Below, in pieces: positions 1 through 5,297 of a DNA stretch of 5,297 nt. The notes under the pieces are model-generated. The model ran no database searches. It was not told the DNA's origin and saw only the letters and a program-made list of their open reading frames with translations. This DNA is from Thermomicrobiales bacterium. GTDB lineage: Bacteria; Chloroflexota; Chloroflexia; Thermomicrobiales; UBA6265. The stretch spans positions 1 to 5,297 of the forward strand of contig JAWKPF010000071.1 of the NCBI GenBank assembly GCA_041390825.1, written 5' to 3'. The translations under genes and the position numbers were made by a program. How positions within the stretch are numbered: the first letter of the stretch is position 1; each line of letters begins with the position of its first letter.

Positions 1-956
1 ACATCGTCGCTCGAGACGTCGTTCGATTCCGCCTCGAAGTTGAGGATGATGCGATGGCGCAACGCTGGCAACGCCACCGCGCGGATGTCGTCGTACGCCA
101 CGTTCAATCGCCCTTGCGTGAGGGCGCGGATCTTCGCGCCCAGCACGATCGCCTGCGCGCCGCGCGGACTGACGCCATAGCGTACATAGCGACGAATCGA
201 CTGGGTTGCGCGCGGATTCTCCGGGTGAGACGCCATCACCAATCGGACGACATATTCGCTCACACCGCTCGCAATGGGCACCTCGCGCGCCAATCGCCCC
301 ATCTCCAGAATTGTCTCCCCGGTGGCCGTGGGTTCGACCGAGAGATCGAGGCTGGACGTCGTGCGCCGCAGAATCTCGGCAAGATCGTCTTCGTTCGGAA
401 ACTGAACCAGCACTTTGAAAAAGAACCGGTCGAGTTGCGCTTCGGGGAGGGGATACGTGCCCTCCATCTCGACCGGGTTCTGGGTCGCAAGGACAAAGAA
501 CGGGGTTGCCATCGGATGGACCACATTGGCAACCGTGCAGGTTCGGTCCTGCATCGCTTCCAGAAGCGCTGACTGCGTCTTGGGCGTCGCGCGATTGATC
601 TCGTCAGCCAGGACCAGATTGGCAAAAATCGGACCGCGCTGGAACGAGAAGCGGCGGTCCCGGCTCTCGGTTTCGATCAGAATGTTCGTGCCGGTGATGT
701 CTGCCGGCATCAGGTCCGGTGTGAACTGGATGCGGCTGAACGTGAGCTCCAGCGAGTCCGCCAGTGTGCGCACCAGCATCGTTTTTCCGAGCCCAGGCAC
801 GCCTTCGAGCAGTGCGTGTCCCCCGGCGAGTATGCAGATGAGCACCTCTTCGACGACATCGCTCTGGCCGACCATGATCTTGGCGACCTCAGACTGGATG
901 CGTTCGAATCGCTCCCGGAAATCCGCAACACTCATGCGTTCTTCGACGATGGACAT
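1..956 (-). CDS. MoxR-family AAA+ ATPase (3' end outside window)
   Basis: The frame is open from the ATG at 956 to the left edge, giving 318 full codons; typical MoxR proteins are about 310-340 residues, so only a few C-terminal residues should be missing. Visible are Walker A GVPGLGKT (52-59), Walker B LVLADEIN (114-121) with D118 and E119, sensor-1 region ATQNP (157-161), the MoxR hallmark GTYPLPEAQLDRF (166-178) and sensor-2-like SPRGAQA (263-269). All key nucleotide-binding residues look intact. Known: MoxR proteins are cytosolic hexameric ATPases that act as chaperones or activators, usually with VWA-domain and DUF58 partners, in stress, envelope or cofactor-insertion roles. The target here is unknown. 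The start is fixed by AGGAGG six bases upstream. It lies 19 bases after the small membrane-protein gene on the same strand, so co-transcription with the glycan genes is likely, though the strong ribosome site allows independent initiation. Confidence 0.95.
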   Translation of the reverse strand, partial: MSIVEERMSVADFRERFERIQSEVAKIMVGQSDVVEEVLICILAGGHALLEGVPGLGKTMLVRTLADSLELTFSRIQFTPDLMPADITGTNILIETESRDRRFSFQRGPIFANLVLADEINRATPKTQSALLEAMQDRTCTVANVVHPMATPFFVLATQNPVEMEGTYPLPEAQLDRFFFKVLVQFPNEDDLAEILRRTTSSLDLSVEPTATGETILEMGRLAREVPIASGVSEYVVRLVMASHPENPRATQSIRRYVRYGVSPRGAQAIVLGAKIRALTQGRLNVAYDDIRAVALPALRHRIILNFEAESNDVSSDD

Positions 957-962
957 GATTGG

Positions 963-968
963 CCTCCT
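963..968 (-). promoter_or_regulatory. Consensus Shine-Dalgarno of the MoxR gene
   Basis: Read on the minus strand this is AGGAGG, six bases before the ATG at 956-954. It fixes that start and is the only full-consensus ribosome site seen in the window. The other genes rely on overlaps, abutting stops or weak purine tracts, so this gene may be translated more strongly than those upstream. Confidence 0.85.
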
Positions 969-975
969 GTTGCGC

Positions 976-1197
976 TTATCGACGGGAAATGTAAACCGCA
1001 ACGATGACCGTGACGACCATGAGTACGATGAACCCAATAGCCGTCACACCTACCAGAATGATCGACAGCTTCTCCGCGCGAGTTGGCTTCCGGGTCGCGG
1101 TCGGGCCAACGGTCTGATCTGCCCAGACCACGTCGGTATCCGTGCGGTCCTCGGACTCGACCACGAACCTTTGAAACCAGTACGAATCAGTCGCCAC
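976..1197 (-). CDS. Small single-pass membrane protein, function unknown
   Basis: I do not recognise a family. The 73-residue product has a polar, acidic N-terminal part (residues 1-35, with SEDRTDTD at 15-22), a basic patch RKPTRAEK (37-44), one long hydrophobic segment (about 45-70, rich in Ile, Val and Leu) and a short SRR tail. It therefore looks like a tail-anchored or single-pass membrane protein. The stronger positive charge before the helix favours a cytoplasmic N-terminus, but this is weak. The GTG at 1197 directly follows the TGA of the glycosyltransferase gene, and GGCGGA lies seven bases upstream of it. The stop is TAA at 978-976, and the MoxR gene begins 19 bases later. Tight packing, a plausible ribosome site and a coherent transmembrane segment argue that it is real; long antisense frames here are poorer candidates. 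It might be an adaptor for the MoxR ATPase or for the glycan enzymes, which is guesswork. Confidence 0.72.
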   Translation of the reverse strand: MATDSYWFQRFVVESEDRTDTDVVWADQTVGPTATRKPTRAEKLSIILVGVTAIGFIVLMVVTVIVAVYISRR

Positions 1198-2319
1198 TCA
1201 GGATTCCGCCAACAAGCGATTGGCAACGACGCCGGCGCTCACTCGCCAATCGAATATTCGCGCCCTCGCGATTCGACGCTGCCTCGCGTCTCGTCCCTGC
1301 CGGTTCGAAGCGAGCAAGGCTTCGATCGCGCGAGCCATGTCGGCTGGATCGGTGGGCTGGAAATACTCGACCTCATCCTCTCCGACTTCGCGAAAAACAG
1401 CAAGGTCTGACGCGGCAACCGGCGTTCCGGTCGCGAGCGCCTCGACAATCGGTAGACCGAATCCCTCATATCGGGATGGATAGACCAGCGCTGCTGCGGC
1501 CGCAAAGAGCCCTGTGACTGTCGAATCATCGATGTACCCAAGCTCGACAACTCTATCGGCAAGTCCAGGACGAGAGATCGGCTCGAGTTGCTGGTCGGCC
1601 TTCCATCCATGTCTCCCAACCACAACGAGCGATATCTCGTTTGGCAGTCGTTGCAGTGCGGCGAGCAGCGTGCTCAGGTTCTTTCTGGGTTCGATTGTGC
1701 CCACGAACAAGAGGAACGGCTCTTGCACGCCCAGGGTCGCAAGGTGTTCGGGCGGCAACGCTTCTGGCTCGAAGAACCTGGCAGCCGGGGCATTTGGCGC
1801 GACCACGACCCGGTCTTCTGGGAGCGCGAATCGTTCGAGAATCTCAGCACGGGTTGTGTTGCTGACCGTGAAGACCGTTGTGGCGCGTTGAATAGCCCGC
1901 TCGACGACTGGCTCGAGATACGAGGCCAGTGGCGGAGGAGTCTCAGCTTCGGGGTGCAACCAGGCAAGATCGTGGACTGTTATGTGTTCGCTCTTTCCCG
2001 GCGGAACCGTAAAGTCTGGCGAATACGAAACCGCTGGTGAACCAGACCGCAGAAGTGGACCGGCCGGAAGCTGTCCACGGAAGAAGAAACGGTCGACATT
2101 TCTTCTCGACAGGAGAGACCTCGTTGCAGTCAGCGACTGCCAGGGATCCCGATCCGGGAGCTGAGGGTCGGCCGGGTGAGAGTCCAGCGCAAACCACAAT
2201 CGCGTGTCCGCAGCCGAAAGGAGCGGAATGAGCGCACGGGTCAGCTCACGCGCATAGCGGCCAATTCCGGCGCCCTGATTGACCGCGGCGCTAACGTCGA
2301 TGAGGATGTCACCTCGCAC
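1198..2319 (-). CDS. Glycosyltransferase family 4 (GT-B fold, EX7E retaining type)
   Basis: This is a 373-residue cytosolic or membrane-associated sugar transferase of normal length for GT4. The N-terminal Rossmann half opens with ILIDVSAAV (5-13) and the acceptor-side glycine motif GAGIGRYAREL (16-26), then HDLAWLHPE (116-124). The C-terminal half starts at LFVGTIEPRKN (204-214) and holds the nucleotide-sugar site YPSRYEGFGLPIVEALATG (270-288), where E275 and E283 form the EX7E pair. In this family a sugar is moved from a nucleotide donor to a growing lipid-linked glycan with retention of configuration; mannosyl and related transferases look like this, but the sugar cannot be read here. I chose the GTG at 2319, four bases after the previous stop. 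An in-frame TTG at 2400 would put 27 low-quality residues inside the preceding gene. No good Shine-Dalgarno is seen, so translation may depend on the upstream gene. Confidence 0.93.
   Translation of the reverse strand: MRGDILIDVSAAVNQGAGIGRYARELTRALIPLLSAADTRLWFALDSHPADPQLPDRDPWQSLTATRSLLSRRNVDRFFFRGQLPAGPLLRSGSPAVSYSPDFTVPPGKSEHITVHDLAWLHPEAETPPPLASYLEPVVERAIQRATTVFTVSNTTRAEILERFALPEDRVVVAPNAPAARFFEPEALPPEHLATLGVQEPFLLFVGTIEPRKNLSTLLAALQRLPNEISLVVVGRHGWKADQQLEPISRPGLADRVVELGYIDDSTVTGLFAAAAALVYPSRYEGFGLPIVEALATGTPVAASDLAVFREVGEDEVEYFQPTDPADMARAIEALLASNRQGRDARQRRIARARIFDWRVSAGVVANRLLAES
1205..1210 (-). promoter_or_regulatory. Probable ribosome-binding site of the small membrane protein
   Basis: The minus strand reads GGCGGA, seven bases before the GTG at 1197. 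It lies inside the last codons of the glycosyltransferase gene. It supports the GTG start, although the match to consensus is partial. Confidence 0.5.
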
Positions 2320-2323
2320 GATG

Positions 2324-3415
2324 TCAGGCGCGCTGCGGGGTGGCCCGTTTCCGGGTTCCCCACTTGAGCATGTACAGATAGACCAGCGCACCCACCGCAA
2401 TCAGGCCCCAGTATGTGATCAACCGGTCGAGCAACGCGACAGACCCTGCGAGATCGACCGGCACATCGACGAGTTTCAGCACGGAAACAGTGGCCACCTC
2501 CACGACCCCGAGCCCAGCCGGAGTGAAGGGCAGCGTCGTCAACAATGCGGCCATCAGTCCCACGAAGATCGCGAGCTGGAACGAGATGTGTACGTCGAGG
2601 GCCTTCGCGACGAGAAACACGCGAGATGATTCCATCGACCAGATGAGCGCGCTCAGCACCGCTGGAACCAGGGGACGGCGCAAATTGACGAAGACCGATT
2701 CCTGCAGTGCTTGCCATTGATTGCGAAAGCGCAATGGCAAACGTGTCTCGATGTGATCGCGGACGAACCAGATCACCACCAGCCCAATCACTGCCGCGAT
2801 ACAGAGAGCAACCCCGACATAGAGCGCGTTCGACGCACCCGACGGCATGTTTCCGTGAAAAGCCACGAGCGCTGAGACCGCAAGCATCGACACGAGCACC
2901 ATGAGGTCGATCACCCGCTCGGTCAGAACGGTTCCAAACCCAATGGAGTAGCGGATTCCGTCGTCGACTTTGACGCGATAGATCCGATAAGCGTCGCCCA
3001 GCTTTGCCGGGAGAATGCAGTTGAAGAACCAAGAGACGAGCAGGACGGCGGTCAAGTACCCAACGGGAGGCACCCTCGTTCCGGGCAAGGACCCGGCTCC
3101 CGCGACCACGAGCATCCAGCGCCATCGCACTGAGCGCAGCACGATGGTGCCGACGTAGACCGTGATGGCAGCGGAAAGCAGCATCAGGTCGGCCGATCTG
3201 ATGTTTCTCGCGACCTCGGCAAGATCGAGATCGAGTCGCCGGAAGAAGAAAACCAGAATCGCAACAGCGAACCCGAACGAAATCAACGTTCGCGGACGAA
3301 GCAGGCCCTTGCCGAGCGCAGCGGGATCTCCAACGGGTTGATCGGCATCGGGCGGCAACTCAGACTGCGGCGTCGACCCGAGCTTGGACTGCACGGTGTC
3401 AGAATCGATGCTCAC
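2324..3415 (-). CDS. UPF0104/LPG-synthase-TM-like 'flippase-like' integral membrane protein
   Basis: This 363-residue protein has a polar, proline-rich N-terminal tail (about 40 residues) followed by roughly 7-8 hydrophobic segments. Family marks of the lysylphosphatidylglycerol synthase transmembrane/UPF0104 group are visible: RSVRWRWML (94-102) after the second helix, LPAKLGDAYRIYRVK (135-149), LPFTPAGLGVVE (295-306) and DRLITYW (330-336). The cytosolic aminoacyl-transfer domain of true MprF is absent; only the membrane module is present. Known: stand-alone members often sit in glycan clusters and are annotated as flippase-like, but few have a proven reaction. Inference: it may help move or present a lipid-linked intermediate for the neighbouring glycosyltransferase and ligases. 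I chose the GTG at 3415, which shares GTGA with the upstream stop and has GGGGG five bases ahead. A GTG at 3436 would add seven residues and overlap more. Confidence 0.87.
   Translation of the reverse strand: MSIDSDTVQSKLGSTPQSELPPDADQPVGDPAALGKGLLRPRTLISFGFAVAILVFFFRRLDLDLAEVARNIRSADLMLLSAAITVYVGTIVLRSVRWRWMLVVAGAGSLPGTRVPPVGYLTAVLLVSWFFNCILPAKLGDAYRIYRVKVDDGIRYSIGFGTVLTERVIDLMVLVSMLAVSALVAFHGNMPSGASNALYVGVALCIAAVIGLVVIWFVRDHIETRLPLRFRNQWQALQESVFVNLRRPLVPAVLSALIWSMESSRVFLVAKALDVHISFQLAIFVGLMAALLTTLPFTPAGLGVVEVATVSVLKLVDVPVDLAGSVALLDRLITYWGLIAVGALVYLYMLKWGTRKRATPQRA
3412..3415 (-). promoter_or_regulatory. GTGA stop/start overlap: ligase gene into flippase-like gene
   Basis: The minus strand reads GTGA, in which TGA ends the ligase/polymerase gene and GTG starts the flippase-like gene. 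A run of five G at 3425-3421, five bases ahead, can serve as ribosome site. This is a classic arrangement for termination-reinitiation coupling and decides in favour of the shorter start. Confidence 0.65.
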
Positions 3416-4842
3416 GAATTCCCCCGCGCGCTCCACGCTTCGGTGCCGATGGCAATTGCCATCGCCCAGATGACGACTAACTGGATATTGAGGCTCAGAA
3501 CATGAACGTACTCGAAAACGGCATGCGCTCCCGTGGCGGCGGTTACCCCGGCAGCACCTATGAGCAACGCCAACCTCGATCCACCTGGCATGATCCGAAT
3601 CGAACGGACGATGATGAGCGAGACTCCCATGAGCATGGCGATATACGCCGTCAGTCCCACGACCCCGGATTGTGCAAGAAAATGAAGATAGGTGTTGTGC
3701 GCGTGCCCTCTACCTATGCGAAACCTCCATTCCTGGGTGAAGTCCCGGTAGTTTAGGTCGTAGTTTCCCGCTCCGACTCCAACAAATGGATGCGCCTTGG
3801 CCATCTCAACCGCAGCAGTCCAGTGCGAGAGCCGTTCCTGCACCGCGAAATTCGCAGGGGTAACCAGCGTCTCCTCATTTGCGAACGTCTTCACGCCGGC
3901 GGAAACGATCCCAATCGAGATCGTCAACAACGCGAGCGCGACGATCAATCCTAGCGGAGCCAGGCGCACGATCGAGACTCGCAGATGCGGGATGAGCATT
4001 GCCCCCACGATGGCGAACCCCGCCGCCATGCCTGCAAATCCACCGCGCGACTGCGAAAGCACCGATCCCAGGAGTCCGGCGAACACTCCGACCATCCAAA
4101 GCGGCCGCAATCGAGGCGAGAGATACCAGCGCCCGTCGCGTATGGCATCACCCCCAGGACCGAGCAACAACGCCAGGAAGAGCGGCACGGTCAGCTCGAG
4201 ATAGATCGCCAGCTGATTGGGATGCGTAAATGGACCGTACGCGCGCAGGAACCCTCGCACCTGATATGACTCTGGTCCCACGGCATAGATCACCTGCCAA
4301 AGCGCCAGCACGACCGATCCCAGGACTCCGAGCAGCGAGCCGACGAGAAACGGAAGCGGGTTTCCCCCTCGCCGGTAGGTGTTGAAGGCGAAGCATGAAA
4401 TGATGCCCGTTGCCAGCCAGCGATAGGTCTCTCCGATCCAGATGCCACCGTCGCGCGCATTCCACACGGAGAGGACCAACGCCGCGATCAATACAAAGAC
4501 CGAAACGGTAACGAAGTCGATCAGGACGCGCTGACGGGAACGGAGAAGGGAGACCGTCCATCCGGCGAGCAGCGACCAAATTGCAACTTTGGTCAGCGTC
4601 ACCGATCCACTCTGGATTCCGACCTGGCTGTACGTCTGCACCGGTAGCGTGAGCGCAAGCACTCCCAGACCCCAGTCACGTTTGTTCATGCCGAGCCAAA
4701 CGCAGACAGCGATCGCCAGGACGAGTCCGGTCGTTTGCCAGTCAACCGAGCCAACCAGAATTCCGATGGCGACGACAGCCACAGCCATTGATGGAGTGGC
4801 TATAGCCGGTCTTGCATCTCCTCGAATAGCCGCGTTAGTCAT
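3412..4842 (-). CDS. O-antigen ligase/polymerase family membrane protein (Wzy_C-like)
   Basis: This 476-residue protein consists largely of hydrophobic helices (about 10-12), with a long extracytoplasmic loop near residues 315-385, the usual design of the O-antigen ligase/Wzy superfamily. Visible signatures are GPFTHPNQLA (203-212), SQSRGG (263-268), ERLSHWTAAVEMAKAHPFVG (336-355) leading into GVGAGNY, and RGHAHNTYLHFLAQSG (378-393), which contains the HAHN motif. Known role: joining lipid-linked oligosaccharide units, or transferring a glycan to a lipid or protein acceptor, outside the cytoplasmic membrane. Ligase versus polymerase cannot be separated by sequence reading. I chose the ATG at 4842. 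An in-frame TTG at 4887 would add 15 residues but lies deep inside the preceding gene. The ATG overlaps the preceding stop in ATGACTAA and has no clear Shine-Dalgarno, suggesting coupling. It ends in TGA at 3414-3412, overlapping the next start. Confidence 0.9.
   Translation of the reverse strand: MTNAAIRGDARPAIATPSMAVAVVAIGILVGSVDWQTTGLVLAIAVCVWLGMNKRDWGLGVLALTLPVQTYSQVGIQSGSVTLTKVAIWSLLAGWTVSLLRSRQRVLIDFVTVSVFVLIAALVLSVWNARDGGIWIGETYRWLATGIISCFAFNTYRRGGNPLPFLVGSLLGVLGSVVLALWQVIYAVGPESYQVRGFLRAYGPFTHPNQLAIYLELTVPLFLALLLGPGGDAIRDGRWYLSPRLRPLWMVGVFAGLLGSVLSQSRGGFAGMAAGFAIVGAMLIPHLRVSIVRLAPLGLIVALALLTISIGIVSAGVKTFANEETLVTPANFAVQERLSHWTAAVEMAKAHPFVGVGAGNYDLNYRDFTQEWRFRIGRGHAHNTYLHFLAQSGVVGLTAYIAMLMGVSLIIVRSIRIMPGGSRLALLIGAAGVTAATGAHAVFEYVHVLSLNIQLVVIWAMAIAIGTEAWSARGNS
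4835..4842 (-). promoter_or_regulatory. ATGACTAA stop/start overlap between the two tandem ligase-like genes
   Basis: The minus strand reads ATGACTAA: the ATG starts the 476-residue protein and TAA ends the upstream relative. No Shine-Dalgarno-like tract is visible in the 15-20 bases before the ATG, so translation probably depends on ribosomes finishing the upstream gene. Confidence 0.6.
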
Positions 4843-5297
4843 GTCGGACCAGTCGTATTGGCGACATCGAGCCCAATACAAGCGCAATCGCCAACCAGGT
4901 CATGGCGGAGAGGTCGGTGAGAAAGTATCCATTGTCGACCAGACCATGTCCCACTCCGGCTCCCAGACACCCAAGAGCGCCGAGTTGCCATGGCGAGAGC
5001 GCGATTCTCCCTATGCGTGACTTCCATACCAACCATCCACCGGCACACAGAAACCCCAGCAACAGGATCAGGCCGGGCATTCCCAGGCTAAGCCAGCTGT
5101 CGAACACGAGGTTGTGCGGATGAGATGAGTATCGCTCATCCCAGATGCGCGGATCGATGTACCTTGCCTGGTTGAGCCAGAGAAACTGATCGAGACCAAT
5201 ACCGCTCAGCGGAAAATCCCGCACCATCGCGCCTGCCCCGTTCCATAGGTACCGTCGAGTCTGGAAGTAGCCGGAGGAATCGGAACCTGAAAACCGA
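4835..5297 (-). CDS. O-antigen ligase/polymerase-like membrane protein, C-terminal part (5' end outside window)
   Basis: The reading frame is open from the right edge (first full codon at 5296-5294) to a TAA at 4837-4835, giving the last 153 residues. An ATG at 5227 is internal, because the 23 codons upstream already carry family sequence (YFQTRRYLWNGAGAM). The fragment shows the Wzy_C-type signature: an arginine/tryptophan-rich stretch, then DFPLSGIGLDQF (residues 28-39), then the extracytoplasmic HPHN motif (59-62), followed by about three hydrophobic segments (roughly 68-91, 103-120, 127-143). Known for the family: these polytopic proteins polymerise or ligate lipid-linked glycans on the periplasmic or outer face of the membrane. 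Which activity this one has cannot be told from the fragment. It overlaps the next gene, a member of the same superfamily, by 8 bases. The family call is firm; the substrate is unknown. Confidence 0.85.
   Translation of the reverse strand, partial: RFSGSDSSGYFQTRRYLWNGAGAMVRDFPLSGIGLDQFLWLNQARYIDPRIWDERYSSHPHNLVFDSWLSLGMPGLILLLGFLCAGGWLVWKSRIGRIALSPWQLGALGCLGAGVGHGLVDNGYFLTDLSAMTWLAIALVLGSMSPIRLVRHD

Noticed and set aside
54..572. A 172-codon plus-strand frame near the left edge
   Set aside because: It is antisense to the catalytic part of the MoxR gene, and its Arg/His-rich translation has no recognisable features.
957..975. Possible terminator or promoter in the largest gap between genes
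   Set aside because: The gap is only 19 bases, is mostly occupied by the AGGAGG ribosome site, and has no hairpin or T-run.
415..1410. A 331-codon open frame on the plus strand
   Set aside because: It lies antisense across the MoxR ATPase, the small membrane protein and the end of the GT4, all with strong motifs or packing. Its translation is rich in Ser and Arg with no recognisable domain, as expected for a shadow of GC-biased coding sequence.
2320..2400. N-terminal extension of the GT4 to the TTG at 2400
   Set aside because: The 27 added residues (Cys/Ser/Pro-rich) precede the canonical ILIDVSAAV opening strand and lie inside the 3' end of the flippase-like gene.
2241..3125. A 294-codon open frame on the minus strand in another frame
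   Set aside because: It overlaps the flippase-like gene and the start of the GT4 almost entirely. Its product is arginine-rich and without domain signs, while the competing frames carry clear family motifs.
4843..4887. N-terminal extension of the second ligase-like protein to the TTG at 4887
   Set aside because: It would overlap the preceding gene by 53 bases and adds a polar, charged stretch (MRLYWARCRQYDWSD) with no family match. The ATG at 4842 in ATGACTAA is the natural start.

Overview
The window is a compact, gene-dense bacterial segment with every supported gene on the minus strand, so it reads right to left. It is moderately GC-rich by eye. Three of the five visible starts are GTG, and the genes are separated by 19 bases or less or overlap. 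The protein style (GT4 with a G-x-G-I-G-R-Y N-terminus, tandem polytopic O-antigen-ligase-like proteins, a MoxR ATPase) would fit a Chloroflexota/Thermomicrobia-type organism. That assignment is impression only; there is no rRNA or other marker to confirm it.

Layout in transcription order: (1) the C-terminal 153 residues of a polytopic O-antigen ligase/polymerase-like protein that enters from the right edge (5297-4835); (2) a complete second member of the same superfamily, 476 aa (4842-3412), overlapping the first by 8 bases; (3) a 363-aa UPF0104/LPG-synthase-TM-like 'flippase-like' membrane protein (3415-2324), overlapping by 4 bases; (4) a 373-aa GT4 glycosyltransferase (2319-1198), 4 bases further on; (5) a 73-aa single-pass membrane protein of unknown function (1197-976), starting on the base after the previous stop; (6) a nearly complete MoxR-family AAA+ ATPase (956 to the left edge), with the only consensus Shine-Dalgarno in the window (AGGAGG).

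Genes 1-4 look like part of a cell-surface polysaccharide or glycoconjugate cluster: a cytosolic sugar transferase, a multi-pass membrane protein that may handle lipid-linked intermediates, and two membrane enzymes of the family that polymerises or ligates lipid-linked glycans on the outer face of the membrane. The junctions suggest one transcript with translational coupling. The small membrane protein and the MoxR ATPase follow in the same orientation. MoxR proteins usually sit next to DUF58 and VWA-domain genes, and such a partner may lie just beyond the left edge. No promoter, terminator, RNA gene, repeat, mobile element or CRISPR array was found, and no gene-free stretch longer than 19 bases exists.
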